A stretch of 36,199 nt of DNA from Sandaracinus sp. GTDB lineage: Bacteria; Myxococcota_A; Polyangia; Polyangiales; Houyiibacteriaceae. The notes under the pieces are model-generated. The model saw only the letters and a program-made list of their open reading frames with translations. It was not told the origin of the DNA and made no database searches. Shown here in pieces: positions 7,484-14,698 of the stretch (its first letter is position 1; each line of letters starts with the position of its first letter). The stretch covers positions 1 through 36,199 of the forward strand of contig PABA01000062.1 of NCBI GenBank assembly GCA_002699025.1. Reading direction: 5' to 3'. The position numbers were made by a program, and so were the translations under genes.

Positions 7484-7910
7484 CGTAGACGTGCTCGTGC
7501 TCGTGCTCGGCTGCCCGGAGAGCATCGAGACGGAGTGCACGGGGGGAGCTCCTCGCCCAGCGCGCACGAGATCGACGGGGGGGGCCGATTCGAACACCCG
7601 GAGCGGCGAGCTCTCTGCCTCCGGAGTTGCTCCAGACGAATCGAGCACGAGCACGAGCACGAGCACGAGCCGAGCACGAGCACGATTCGTCTGAAGCAAC
7701 TCGACCTTCGTCAGAATCGCTCTCCGCGGATCGACGTTCCGCACGCCCAGCGCTCACGAGATCGACGAGAGGGGCCGATTCGAATACCCGGAGCGGCGAG
7801 CTCTCTGCCTCCGGAGTTGCTCCAGACGAATCGAGCACGAGCACGGACGAGCACGGACGAGCACGGACGAGCACGGACGAGCACGGACGAGCACGGGCAC
7901 GGGCGGAGAG
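7484..7910. repeat. GAGCAC-type array region with 190-bp-spaced duplication
   Basis: Between convergent genes. GTGCTC hexamers at 7488-7509 are complementary to (GAGCAC) runs at 7642-7685. A block of about 98 bp at 7558-7655 is repeated with few changes at 7748-7845 (offset 190). The first block is closed by a 20-bp inverted repeat, 7624-7643 against 7683-7702 with one mismatch, which encloses a hexamer run. The second block runs into a perfect decamer array, GCACGGACGA five times at 7841-7890, then GCACGGGCACGGGC. Only non-coding structure is seen; the long frames here are products of the repeats. Confidence 0.85.
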
Positions 7911-7914
7911 CGAA

Positions 7915-8832
7915 CTAGAAGTGGTGGTGCGGCCTGGGCGCGTCGACCGTGCGCATCTCGAGCGTCGCGTGATCGACCTCGAAGCGGTCGTGGAGCAGCT
8001 CGCGGAGCCGGTCGGCGAGCGCGTTCGCCTCCGCCAGCGTGCCCGCCGTGCAGCAGACGACCGCGCTGAGCACGGTCTGGCCCGAGTCGAGCTGCCAGAA
8101 GTGCAGGTCGCGCACCTCGGTGACGGCGTCGTCTTCCCGGAGCGCGGACTCGATGGCGTCGACGTCGGCCCCGGCCGGCGCCCGCTGGAGCAGGATGAGC
8201 GTCGCCTCGCGGAGGAGGGGCAGGCTCGCGGCGAGGATGAGCAGCGCGATGAGCACCGACGCGATGACGTCGATGAGCGTCCAGCCGGTCAGCACGATGA
8301 CGACGGCCGAGGCGACCGCCGCGACGCTGCCCAGCGCGTCGGCGATCACGTGGAGGAACGCGCCCCGCACGTTGATGGAGCGGTCGTCGCTCCGGTGCAG
8401 GAGCCACGCGCCGACGAGGTTCACGATCAGGCCGATCACGCCGGCCGCGAGCACCGGCCAGCCGGCGACCTCGGGGGGCGTGTCCATGCGCTCGAAGGCC
8501 TCGACGAGGATGAGCACGACGATGACCACGAGGCTCAGGCCGTTGGCCAGGCCGCCGATCACGGGCAGGCGGCGGAGCCCGAAGGTGTAGGCGCTCGCGG
8601 GGACGCGCGTGCGGAGGCGCTGGGCGAACCAGGCGAGCAGGAGCGAGCCGACGTCGGAGAGCATGTGGCCGGCGTCCGAGAGGAGCGCGAGCGAGCCGCT
8701 CCACCAGCCCACGACGGCCTCGACCACCATGAAGATGGCGTGCAGCACGAGGCTCACGCCGAGGGCGCGGGTCGCCGCGTCCACGGTGTGCCCATGTCCG
8801 TGCCCGTGCCCGTGGCCCATGGGGGAGGACAT
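7915..8832 (-). CDS. Cation diffusion facilitator (CDF) metal efflux protein
   Basis: A 305-aa member of the CzcD/ZitB-like CDF family: six hydrophobic segments, then a cytoplasmic domain of about 90 residues. The metal-site motifs are complete, HMLSD at 56-60 in the second membrane helix and HVIAD at 161-165 in the fifth. A His-Gly run (GHGHGHGHGH, 6-15) at the N-terminus and HHH at the C-terminus are typical extra metal-binding tails. Expected role: proton-coupled export of Zn2+ or a similar ion from the cytoplasm. The His-Gly run is encoded by the same hexamer that forms the intergenic arrays. The start ATG at 8830-8832 is 45 bp from a divergent gene. Confidence 0.93.
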   Translation of the reverse strand: MSSPMGHGHGHGHGHTVDAATRALGVSLVLHAIFMVVEAVVGWWSGSLALLSDAGHMLSDVGSLLLAWFAQRLRTRVPASAYTFGLRRLPVIGGLANGLSLVVIVVLILVEAFERMDTPPEVAGWPVLAAGVIGLIVNLVGAWLLHRSDDRSINVRGAFLHVIADALGSVAAVASAVVIVLTGWTLIDVIASVLIALLILAASLPLLREATLILLQRAPAGADVDAIESALREDDAVTEVRDLHFWQLDSGQTVLSAVVCCTAGTLAEANALADRLRELLHDRFEVDHATLEMRTVDAPRPHHHF

Positions 8833-8877
8833 AGCAGGCGCGGAGCCGGGGCGCCGGGCCCGTGATACGCTGAGGGA

Positions 8878-9657
8878 GTGCTGCCGAGCGACGGCGTGAT
8901 CCGCTGGCTCTTCGAGGCGTGGGCCTGGCTCCAGCGTCGGCGCGGCGGGCCCGACGAGTTCCGCCGCGCCGCGCTGATCACGCCGACCGGTGAGGACTTC
9001 CCCGTCGACGCGGCGCTCGAGGGGGAGGAGCTCGCCGAGGACTACTTCCTCTTCGTGCACGAGCACGCGCGCCTGCCCGACTGGCCCCTGGTACCGGTGC
9101 CCGAGCGGCTCGCGCCGGACGAGGGCGAAGGCGCGGAGGCGGAGACGGAGACGGAGCCCGACGAGGCCGAGGTGCTGGTCGACGAGGACGAGCTGCCCGT
9201 CCCCTACGACCTGCGCCTGCTCGAGGATCCGCGGCTGCTCGTCGCCGCCCAGGCGCGGGGCGTGGGCCACTGGTTCGCCTACGCGGAGCCCGACCCGGCG
9301 CCGGCCGCGCCGCCCGATCCGGAGGCCGAGCTGCTCGCGGACCTGGCGAGCGTCTTCCTCGGCTTCGGCCTCTTCGCCGCGCACGCGGCGCGTCCGCGCG
9401 TCCGGGCCGGGCTGCTCCCCGGAGCCTGGCTCGACCCCGCGCTCCGCGTGGTGACGATGAACGAGCACGAGGTCGCCTTCGCGCTGGCGCTCTTCGGCAT
9501 CCTCCGGGAGGTGCCGGACGGAGACATCGAGCCCTGGCTCACGCCGAACGCGCGGGTCTTCCACCGGAAGGCGACGAAGCACATCCTGCGCTTCCACGGC
9601 CGGGACCTGGCGAGGCTCCGCGGAGAGCGACCGAGGCTCCACGGCCCCTACCGCTGA
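8878..9657 (+). CDS. Uncharacterised 259-aa protein
   Basis: I do not recognise a family. The protein starts at a GTG (8878) preceded by GAGGGA, a reasonable ribosome binding site. Residues 1-70 contain a Trp-rich helix (VIRWLFEAWAWLQRRR) and an aspartate/glutamate-rich stretch. Residues 80-105 are a low-complexity acidic linker (EGAEAETETEPDEAEV). The C-terminal half has alternating hydrophobic strands and helices and the segment MNEHEVAFALALFGILREV. No signal peptide and no membrane segment is evident, so it should be cytoplasmic. Divergent from the CDF exporter by 45 bp; I see no further evidence that they work together. Confidence 0.75.
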   Translation: MLPSDGVIRWLFEAWAWLQRRRGGPDEFRRAALITPTGEDFPVDAALEGEELAEDYFLFVHEHARLPDWPLVPVPERLAPDEGEGAEAETETEPDEAEVLVDEDELPVPYDLRLLEDPRLLVAAQARGVGHWFAYAEPDPAPAAPPDPEAELLADLASVFLGFGLFAAHAARPRVRAGLLPGAWLDPALRVVTMNEHEVAFALALFGILREVPDGDIEPWLTPNARVFHRKATKHILRFHGRDLARLRGERPRLHGPYR

Positions 9658-9660
9658 GAG

Positions 9661-10046
9661 GGCCCCGTGCCCGTGGCCGCGGGGGGGGCATGAGGTGCGC
9701 GACAACCCGTGCCCGTGCCCTTGCCCTTGCCCGTGCCCTTGCCCGTGCCCGCGGAGGGACGGGCATGAGGCGCGCTGCCGCGCGACAACCCGTGCCCGTG
9801 CCCGTGCCCTTGCCCGTGCCCGCGGAGGAACGGGCATGAGGCGCGCTGCCGCGCGACAACCCGTGCCCGTGCCCTTGCCCTTGCCCGTGCCCGCGGAGGG
9901 ACGGGCATGAGGCGCGCTTCCGCGCGGTCATCATCGTCTCCGGGCACGGGCACGGACGGGCGCGGGTGGGTCCGGCGCGTGGGGGTCGCTCCCGCCTCTT
10001 CGACCCCACGGGCACGGGCAGGGGCACGGGCACGGGCACGGGTGGG
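9661..10046. repeat. Hexamer-array region C: 71-bp tandem units before the helicase gene
   Basis: A unit made of CCCGTGCCC/TTGCCC hexamers plus a core reading GCGGAGGGACGGGCATGAGG and then GCGCGCTGCCGCGCGACAA is repeated at 9751, 9822 and 9893 (period 71), with a diverged first copy near 9679. Hexamer composition differs slightly between units. The region ends in an opposite array of six or more GGG runs at 10010-10046, which stops 21 bp before the GTG start of the helicase gene. The C-rich units can pair with the G-rich end. No gene fits here. Confidence 0.88.
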
Positions 10047-10067
10047 CTCTTGTACTAAGGTCTGGCC

Positions 10068-12035
10068 GTGCGCGCGTCCGATCTCCTCGGCCCCCTCGGG
10101 CCGCTCGCGAAGGCCATCGAGGGCTACGAGCACCGGCCGAGCCAGATGCAGATGGCCGACGCCGTCGAGGACGCGCTCCGCCACCAGGGCGTCCTCCTCG
10201 TCGAGGCCGGCACGGGCACCGGCAAGACCTGGGCCTACCTCCTCCCGGCGCTCCTCAGCGATCGCAAGGTCGTCGTCTCCACGGCCACCCGGAACCTCCA
10301 GGACCAGATCGTCGAGCACGACCTCCCGCTCCTCCGCGAGCACCTCGGCCTCGACGTCGACGTCGCGGTCATGAAGGGCCTCTCGAACTACCTCTGCCTC
10401 CGCCGCTTCGACGACTTCCGCAAGAGCGCCGCCGCCCACGAGCCCGCCCTCGGCCGCGAGCTGAAGGTCGTCGAGAGCTGGCGCGAGCTCACCCCGAGCG
10501 GCGACCGCGCCGAGCTCCCCCTCCCCGAAGACGCCGCCGTCTGGCCCTCCATCGCCTCCGGGCCGGACACGCGCATCGGCGCCCGCTGCTCGCGCCACGA
10601 GGACTGCTTCGTCACCGCCATGCGCCGCGCCGCCGAGAAGGCGCAGCTCGTCGTCGTCAACCACCACCTCTTCTTCGCCGACCTCGCCATGCGCGGCCCC
10701 CACGGCGGCGCCGTCCTCCCGGACTACGACGCCGTGATCTTCGACGAGGCCCACCGCATCGAGGACGTCGCCACCCTCTTCTTCGGCACCAGCCTCAGCA
10801 CCGGCCAGCTCGAGCGCCTCGCCAAGGACGCCGCCCGCGCCATCCTCCTCGGCGGCGGCAAGAAGGGGGGCCTGCTCCCCGAGAACCTCCGCGGCGCCAC
10901 CGACGCCTTCTTCTTCGCCCTCCCGCGCCCCAAGGGAGGCAGCGCGTCCGCCGGCGCCGGCCGCACCCCCGTCCCGCCCGGCGCCTTCACCGGCGAGCTC
11001 GAGAAGCGCTTCTTCGCCCTCGACGACGCCCTCGAGGCCCTCGGCGCCCACTGCCGCCAGCGCCGAGCCGAGCACGAGACCTTCGGCCAGCTCGCCCGCC
11101 GCTGTGGCCAGGCCCGCGACGCGCTCGGCCGCATCACGGAGGGCGCCTCGGGCCGCGCCGTCGCCTGGGTCGCCGAGCGCGGCCACGGCGTCGCGCTCGG
11201 CGTCAGCCCCGTCGACGTCAGCAGCGAGCTCCGCGCCGAGCTCTTCGGCCGCGCCGAGAGCGTCGTCCTCACGAGCGCCACCCTCACCACGGGCGGCGAC
11301 TTCACCTTCATCGAGAAGCGCCTCGGTCTCGACTTCGAGGTCGACGCGCTGAAGCTGGACTCGCCCTTCGACTGGCCCACCCAGGCCGGGCTCTACGTGC
11401 CCGAGCGCATGCCGGACCCGCGCGACCCGCGCTGGCTCGAGAAGGCCGCCGCCGAGATCCTCGGGCTCGCGGCCATCACCGACGGAGGCGCCTTCGTCCT
11501 CTGCACGAGCTTCCGGAACATGCGCGCGCTGGCCGGCGAGCTCCGGGCGACGCTCCGGGACCGCGGCTACCCCGTGCTGGTGCAGGGCGAGGCGCCGAAG
11601 GCCGCGCTCCTCGAGCGCTTCCGCGAGGCCGGCGACGCCGTGCTCTTCGCGACCATGAGCTTCTGGGAGGGCGTCGACGTGCCCGGCGAGGCGCTGCGGC
11701 TCGTCGTGCTCGACAAGCTCCCCTTCGCCGTGCCCACGGACCCGCTCGTGCGCGCCCGCTGCGAGCGGCTCGAGGAGGAGGGCGGCAAGCCCTTCATGGA
11801 GCTCCTCGTGCCGAGCGCGGCGCTCACGCTCAAGCAGGGCTTCGGCCGCCTCGTCCGCACCCGCCGCGATCGGGGCGTCGTCGCCATCCTCGACCCGCGC
11901 CTCGTGAAGAAGGGCTACGGCAAGCACTTCCTCCGCTCGCTCCCGGACGCGAGCCGGCTCTACTCGCTCGGCGAGGCGCAGGCCTTCTGGGAGCTCGGCG
12001 ACCGGCTCGGGAAGACCGCGGCGCCCGGCGCGTAG
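10068..12035 (+). CDS. dinG: DinG/XPD-type ATP-dependent DNA helicase
   Basis: A 655-aa superfamily 2 helicase of the DinG/YoaA type. Walker A is EAGTGTGKT near 46-54, motif Ia is VVVSTATRNLQDQ, and the DEAH box is FDEAH near 225-229. The C-terminal motifs include VLTSATL, FVLCTSFRNM, FWEGVDVPG and QGFGRLVRTRRDRG. In the Fe-S insert I see Cys110 (NYLC), Cys174 and Cys180, with the family's second cysteine replaced by Arg169 at otherwise exact spacing. Role by family: 5'-3' unwinding of damaged or unusual DNA structures such as R-loops or G-quadruplexes. The start is a GTG. The next gene begins 8 bp after the stop. Confidence 0.92.
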   Translation: MRASDLLGPLGPLAKAIEGYEHRPSQMQMADAVEDALRHQGVLLVEAGTGTGKTWAYLLPALLSDRKVVVSTATRNLQDQIVEHDLPLLREHLGLDVDVAVMKGLSNYLCLRRFDDFRKSAAAHEPALGRELKVVESWRELTPSGDRAELPLPEDAAVWPSIASGPDTRIGARCSRHEDCFVTAMRRAAEKAQLVVVNHHLFFADLAMRGPHGGAVLPDYDAVIFDEAHRIEDVATLFFGTSLSTGQLERLAKDAARAILLGGGKKGGLLPENLRGATDAFFFALPRPKGGSASAGAGRTPVPPGAFTGELEKRFFALDDALEALGAHCRQRRAEHETFGQLARRCGQARDALGRITEGASGRAVAWVAERGHGVALGVSPVDVSSELRAELFGRAESVVLTSATLTTGGDFTFIEKRLGLDFEVDALKLDSPFDWPTQAGLYVPERMPDPRDPRWLEKAAAEILGLAAITDGGAFVLCTSFRNMRALAGELRATLRDRGYPVLVQGEAPKAALLERFREAGDAVLFATMSFWEGVDVPGEALRLVVLDKLPFAVPTDPLVRARCERLEEEGGKPFMELLVPSAALTLKQGFGRLVRTRRDRGVVAILDPRLVKKGYGKHFLRSLPDASRLYSLGEAQAFWELGDRLGKTAAPGA

Positions 12036-12043
12036 GACGCTGC

Positions 12044-12931
12044 GTGCGGGCCGCGCTCATCCTCTCGCTCTTCGCAGGGTGCGCCGCCGGAGCCGGCGAC
12101 GAGACGCCGGAGCCCATCCCGGTCGGGCCGAGCGTCGGCGGAGAGGCTCCCGAGCCGGCCGAGGCCTGCGTGCCGCTGGCCGGGGAGAGCGCCCACCTGG
12201 CGCGGGGCGTCCAGCCGGACTGGCCGGTGACGGAGCACCCCGGGCCCTGTGCGATCGTCTTCGACGCCGGGAACCCGGCCAACGACGAGACGCGGCGCTT
12301 TCGGTGGAACGGCCGCACGCTCGTCGGGCGACGCACGGAGGGGGCGGCTGGCGTCTTCATCTCGGAGTTCGACCTCGACACCGAGGGGCGCCTCACGGCG
12401 ATCCGGACCCGTCGTGAGGGGGAGAGCGAGCTCCTCGCGGAGCAACGCTTCGAGCGCGACGCCTGCGGCAAGACGATGGTCTGGCGCTACGGCGAGAGCC
12501 GGATCGAGTACGGCTACGACGCGGCGGGTCGGCTCATCGAGGAGCGGCGCTTCCAGGGCGAGGATCTCCGCACGCTCGCGACCCACGAGTACGCGCCCTT
12601 CCACGTGCGCTCCCGGTACGCGCACGTCGGCGGGTCCGACGTGGAGATGCGCTGGGGCCGCGACGCGCGGGGCCGGCGGCGCGTTCGCGAGACCTGGGTG
12701 AATGGGGAGCTGAAGGCGCGCTCGAGCTTCGTCTCGGACGCGCAGGGGCGGGAGGTCGCGGAGCACCGCTGGGATGGGTCGGGGAAGCTCCTGTTGCGGA
12801 CGCGTTGGGACGGCTCGAACCAGATCGAGGAGCGGGCCCGGCGCGGTGAGCGCCTTCTCTGGACGCGGCGCTTCGACTACGGCTGCTGGGAGGCGGCGCG
12901 GGCCGGCGCCGAGCGCGACGGGTCCCGGTGA
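12044..12931 (+). CDS. Putative lipoprotein with YD/RHS-type repeats
   Basis: A 295-aa protein with a short signal peptide ending LFAGC, giving a probable lipidated Cys near residue 13. After a Pro/Glu-rich linker come repeats of the YD type: FDLDTEGRLTAIRT, YGYDAAGRLIEERR, WGRDARGRRRVRE, FVSDAQGREVAEHRW. In RHS proteins these build beta-rich shells; here there are only about five or six, so it is a short member and no toxin domain is seen. Probably attached to the outer or inner membrane. The GTG start at 12044 is 8 bp downstream of the helicase stop, suggesting co-transcription although a functional link is not obvious. Confidence 0.75.
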   Translation: MRAALILSLFAGCAAGAGDETPEPIPVGPSVGGEAPEPAEACVPLAGESAHLARGVQPDWPVTEHPGPCAIVFDAGNPANDETRRFRWNGRTLVGRRTEGAAGVFISEFDLDTEGRLTAIRTRREGESELLAEQRFERDACGKTMVWRYGESRIEYGYDAAGRLIEERRFQGEDLRTLATHEYAPFHVRSRYAHVGGSDVEMRWGRDARGRRRVRETWVNGELKARSSFVSDAQGREVAEHRWDGSGKLLLRTRWDGSNQIEERARRGERLLWTRRFDYGCWEAARAGAERDGSR

Positions 12932-12961
12932 AGGGTGTCGCACGCGGCGCCGGCTCGGCGC

Positions 12962-13324
12962 TCAGTTCTCGCAGAAGCCCCAGATGCAGAAGCCGTCGTC
13001 GTCGCGGGTGACGCACTCGAAGTTGTTGCCGTTCGAGGCGCAGGCGAGGTGGGTCGCGGCGCAGTTGCCGATCCCGAGGCAGTCCTCGTTCGTCGTCTCG
13101 CCGGGATCGGGGGCCGCGAGGTCCGTCGGCGAGGGGCGCGTGGTCACGGGCCGCGCCGCGATCGTGCCGCGCTCCAGCGTGCGCGCGGGCTCCGTGCCGG
13201 CGTCCGACACGTAGGTGGCGCGGCGGAAGCTCAGCTCGGACTCGGCCGAGCCGGCCGGAGCGGGCTCGCCGGCGCAGGCGACGCCGAGGGTCAGAACGAT
13301 CAGGGCCATGAGGGGGCGAAGCAT
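12962..13324 (-). CDS. Small cysteine-containing lipoprotein
   Basis: A 120-aa protein with a clear lipoprotein signal: hydrophobic LMALIVLTLG, then GVAC (Cys17). The middle is a disordered Thr/Pro-rich linker. The C-terminal 45 residues contain six cysteines (EDCLGIGNC, HLACAS, FECVTRDDDGFCIWGFC), likely forming three disulphides outside the cytoplasm. I do not recognise a named family; small secreted Cys-rich domains of this kind are common in myxobacteria. It is convergent with the YD-repeat lipoprotein (30 bp gap). Start ATG at 13322-13324. Confidence 0.7.
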   Translation of the reverse strand: MLRPLMALIVLTLGVACAGEPAPAGSAESELSFRRATYVSDAGTEPARTLERGTIAARPVTTRPSPTDLAAPDPGETTNEDCLGIGNCAATHLACASNGNNFECVTRDDDGFCIWGFCEN

Positions 13325-13526
13325 GTCTCTCTCTCCTTTTCGCTCGCTCGTCGAGCGTTCGGAGAGGCCTTGGACGCGCCCCCACCCAGGCTGACACGGT
13401 GATCGCGTTTTTCTCGCGGGCTCGGATCGGCGGGCGCCTTCGCCCCGCGCTCGGCCGGCGCGCCCTTCGCCGTCCGCTCGGGTCGTGACCCCTCGCGACG
13501 CGGCGCCCGAGCGAGGACCGCGCCCT

Positions 13527-14573
13527 TCAGCGCGCCGGCGCGAGCCAACGGCGCGCCGCGAGGCCGAAGCGCCAGGCCCAGGCGTCCTCGTCGTGCCCGC
13601 CGAGCGGGTCGACGACGACCTCGAGCTCCTCCTCGCCGTAGGCGAAGTCGCGCTCGAGCAGCTCGACCATCTCCGCGCCCCGGTGCGCGGCCAGGCGCTC
13701 GATCGTCTCGTTGTGGAAGCCCCCGTCCCGGCGCTCGCCCCAGTCGATCCACAGGCGCGGCCGGCGCGCCCGATCGGCGAGCAGCCCCTCGACCGGCGCG
13801 ACCAGGGCGCTCCGCCGGAGCGACGCCGAGGAGGGCGGCAGGAAGGGCACGAGCGAGTCGAGGCCGACCCAGTAGGAGGGGCTCATGGAGATCGCCGCGC
13901 CGAAGCTCTCCGGGTGGCGCGTGGCGATCCAGAAGGCCGCGAGCCCGCCGTGCGACGAGCCCATGATCAGCGTGTCGTCGGCGCCGGGCCGCGTGCGGTA
14001 GTGGAGGTCGACGAAGGGCTTGATGCAGTCCGCGATCTCGGCGGCATGCGCCCCGAGCCCACCCCAGGCCCGGGTCGGCGCCCAGCTCGCGTGCGTGTAC
14101 TCGCGCTCGCGCTCCAGCGGGTGGATCGCCACCACCAGCGTGGGCTCGACGGCGCCCTCGGCGAGGAGCGCGCTCAGGGTCTCGGCGACGCGCCAGGACT
14201 TCCCGGCGGCGCCGCCGGGGAAGAAGGTCGTGTCCCCGTCGAGGGCGTAGAGGACCCGGTAGCGCGCCCCGGACTCGCCGTAGTCGCGGGGCACGAAGAC
14301 GTGCAGCTTCCGCGGCACGCCGCAGGCATCGAAGGCGTCGTAGGTGTGGAAGACGCCGGCGCCGTGGCCCTCGTCGTGGAACCAGGCGCGCTGGCCGCCC
14401 AGCGTGAAGGGGTGGGGCGCCGGGCTGCCCGGGCCCAGATCGGCCGTGGCCTCGGCGACCGGGTCGACGGTGGGGGCGCAGGCGGCGACGAGGTGCGCGG
14501 CGAGCGCGAGCGCGGCGAGGGTCGGGCCGCCCGGGAGGCGGCGAGGATGGTGACTCTCCACGGAGTGACGCAT
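13527..14573 (-). CDS. Esterase-like alpha/beta-hydrolase lipoprotein (Esterase D type)
   Basis: A 348-aa protein with a signal peptide ending LVAAC (Cys32 as lipidation site) and then an alpha/beta-hydrolase of the putative esterase family. This family includes enterochelin esterase-like and esterase D-like proteins. Seen in order: an early strand pair (KLHVFVPRDY, YRVLYALDGD), LVVAIHP, and the nucleophile elbow MGSSHGG (GxSxG, Ser207). A late GGHDEDAW presumably supplies the catalytic His. It would act outside the cytoplasm on an ester substrate I cannot name. It lies 3' of the debranching enzyme gene on the same strand, with 125 bp between them. Confidence 0.83.
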   Translation of the reverse strand: MRHSVESHHPRRLPGGPTLAALALAAHLVAACAPTVDPVAEATADLGPGSPAPHPFTLGGQRAWFHDEGHGAGVFHTYDAFDACGVPRKLHVFVPRDYGESGARYRVLYALDGDTTFFPGGAAGKSWRVAETLSALLAEGAVEPTLVVAIHPLEREREYTHASWAPTRAWGGLGAHAAEIADCIKPFVDLHYRTRPGADDTLIMGSSHGGLAAFWIATRHPESFGAAISMSPSYWVGLDSLVPFLPPSSASLRRSALVAPVEGLLADRARRPRLWIDWGERRDGGFHNETIERLAAHRGAEMVELLERDFAYGEEELEVVVDPLGGHDEDAWAWRFGLAARRWLAPAR

Positions 14574-14698
14574 GCCGCGAATCTGGCACGGGGTGCCTTC
14601 TCCGACCACCTCGGTCGGGGCCTCCCCGGACGACCGTCGCCCAGCGAGCCCGCTTCGCGGCCCCTTCGACGGCGCGGGCCAGCGGAGAGGGTGCCGGC

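Noticed and set aside
9661-9910. CRISPR-like array (regular 71-bp period)
   Set aside because: Both the hexamer part and the core are nearly the same in each unit, so there are no unique spacers, and no cas gene is near.
12534-13397. Long minus-strand frame across the YD lipoprotein and the small lipoprotein
   Set aside because: Low-complexity Arg/Pro-rich translation overlapping two better-supported genes.
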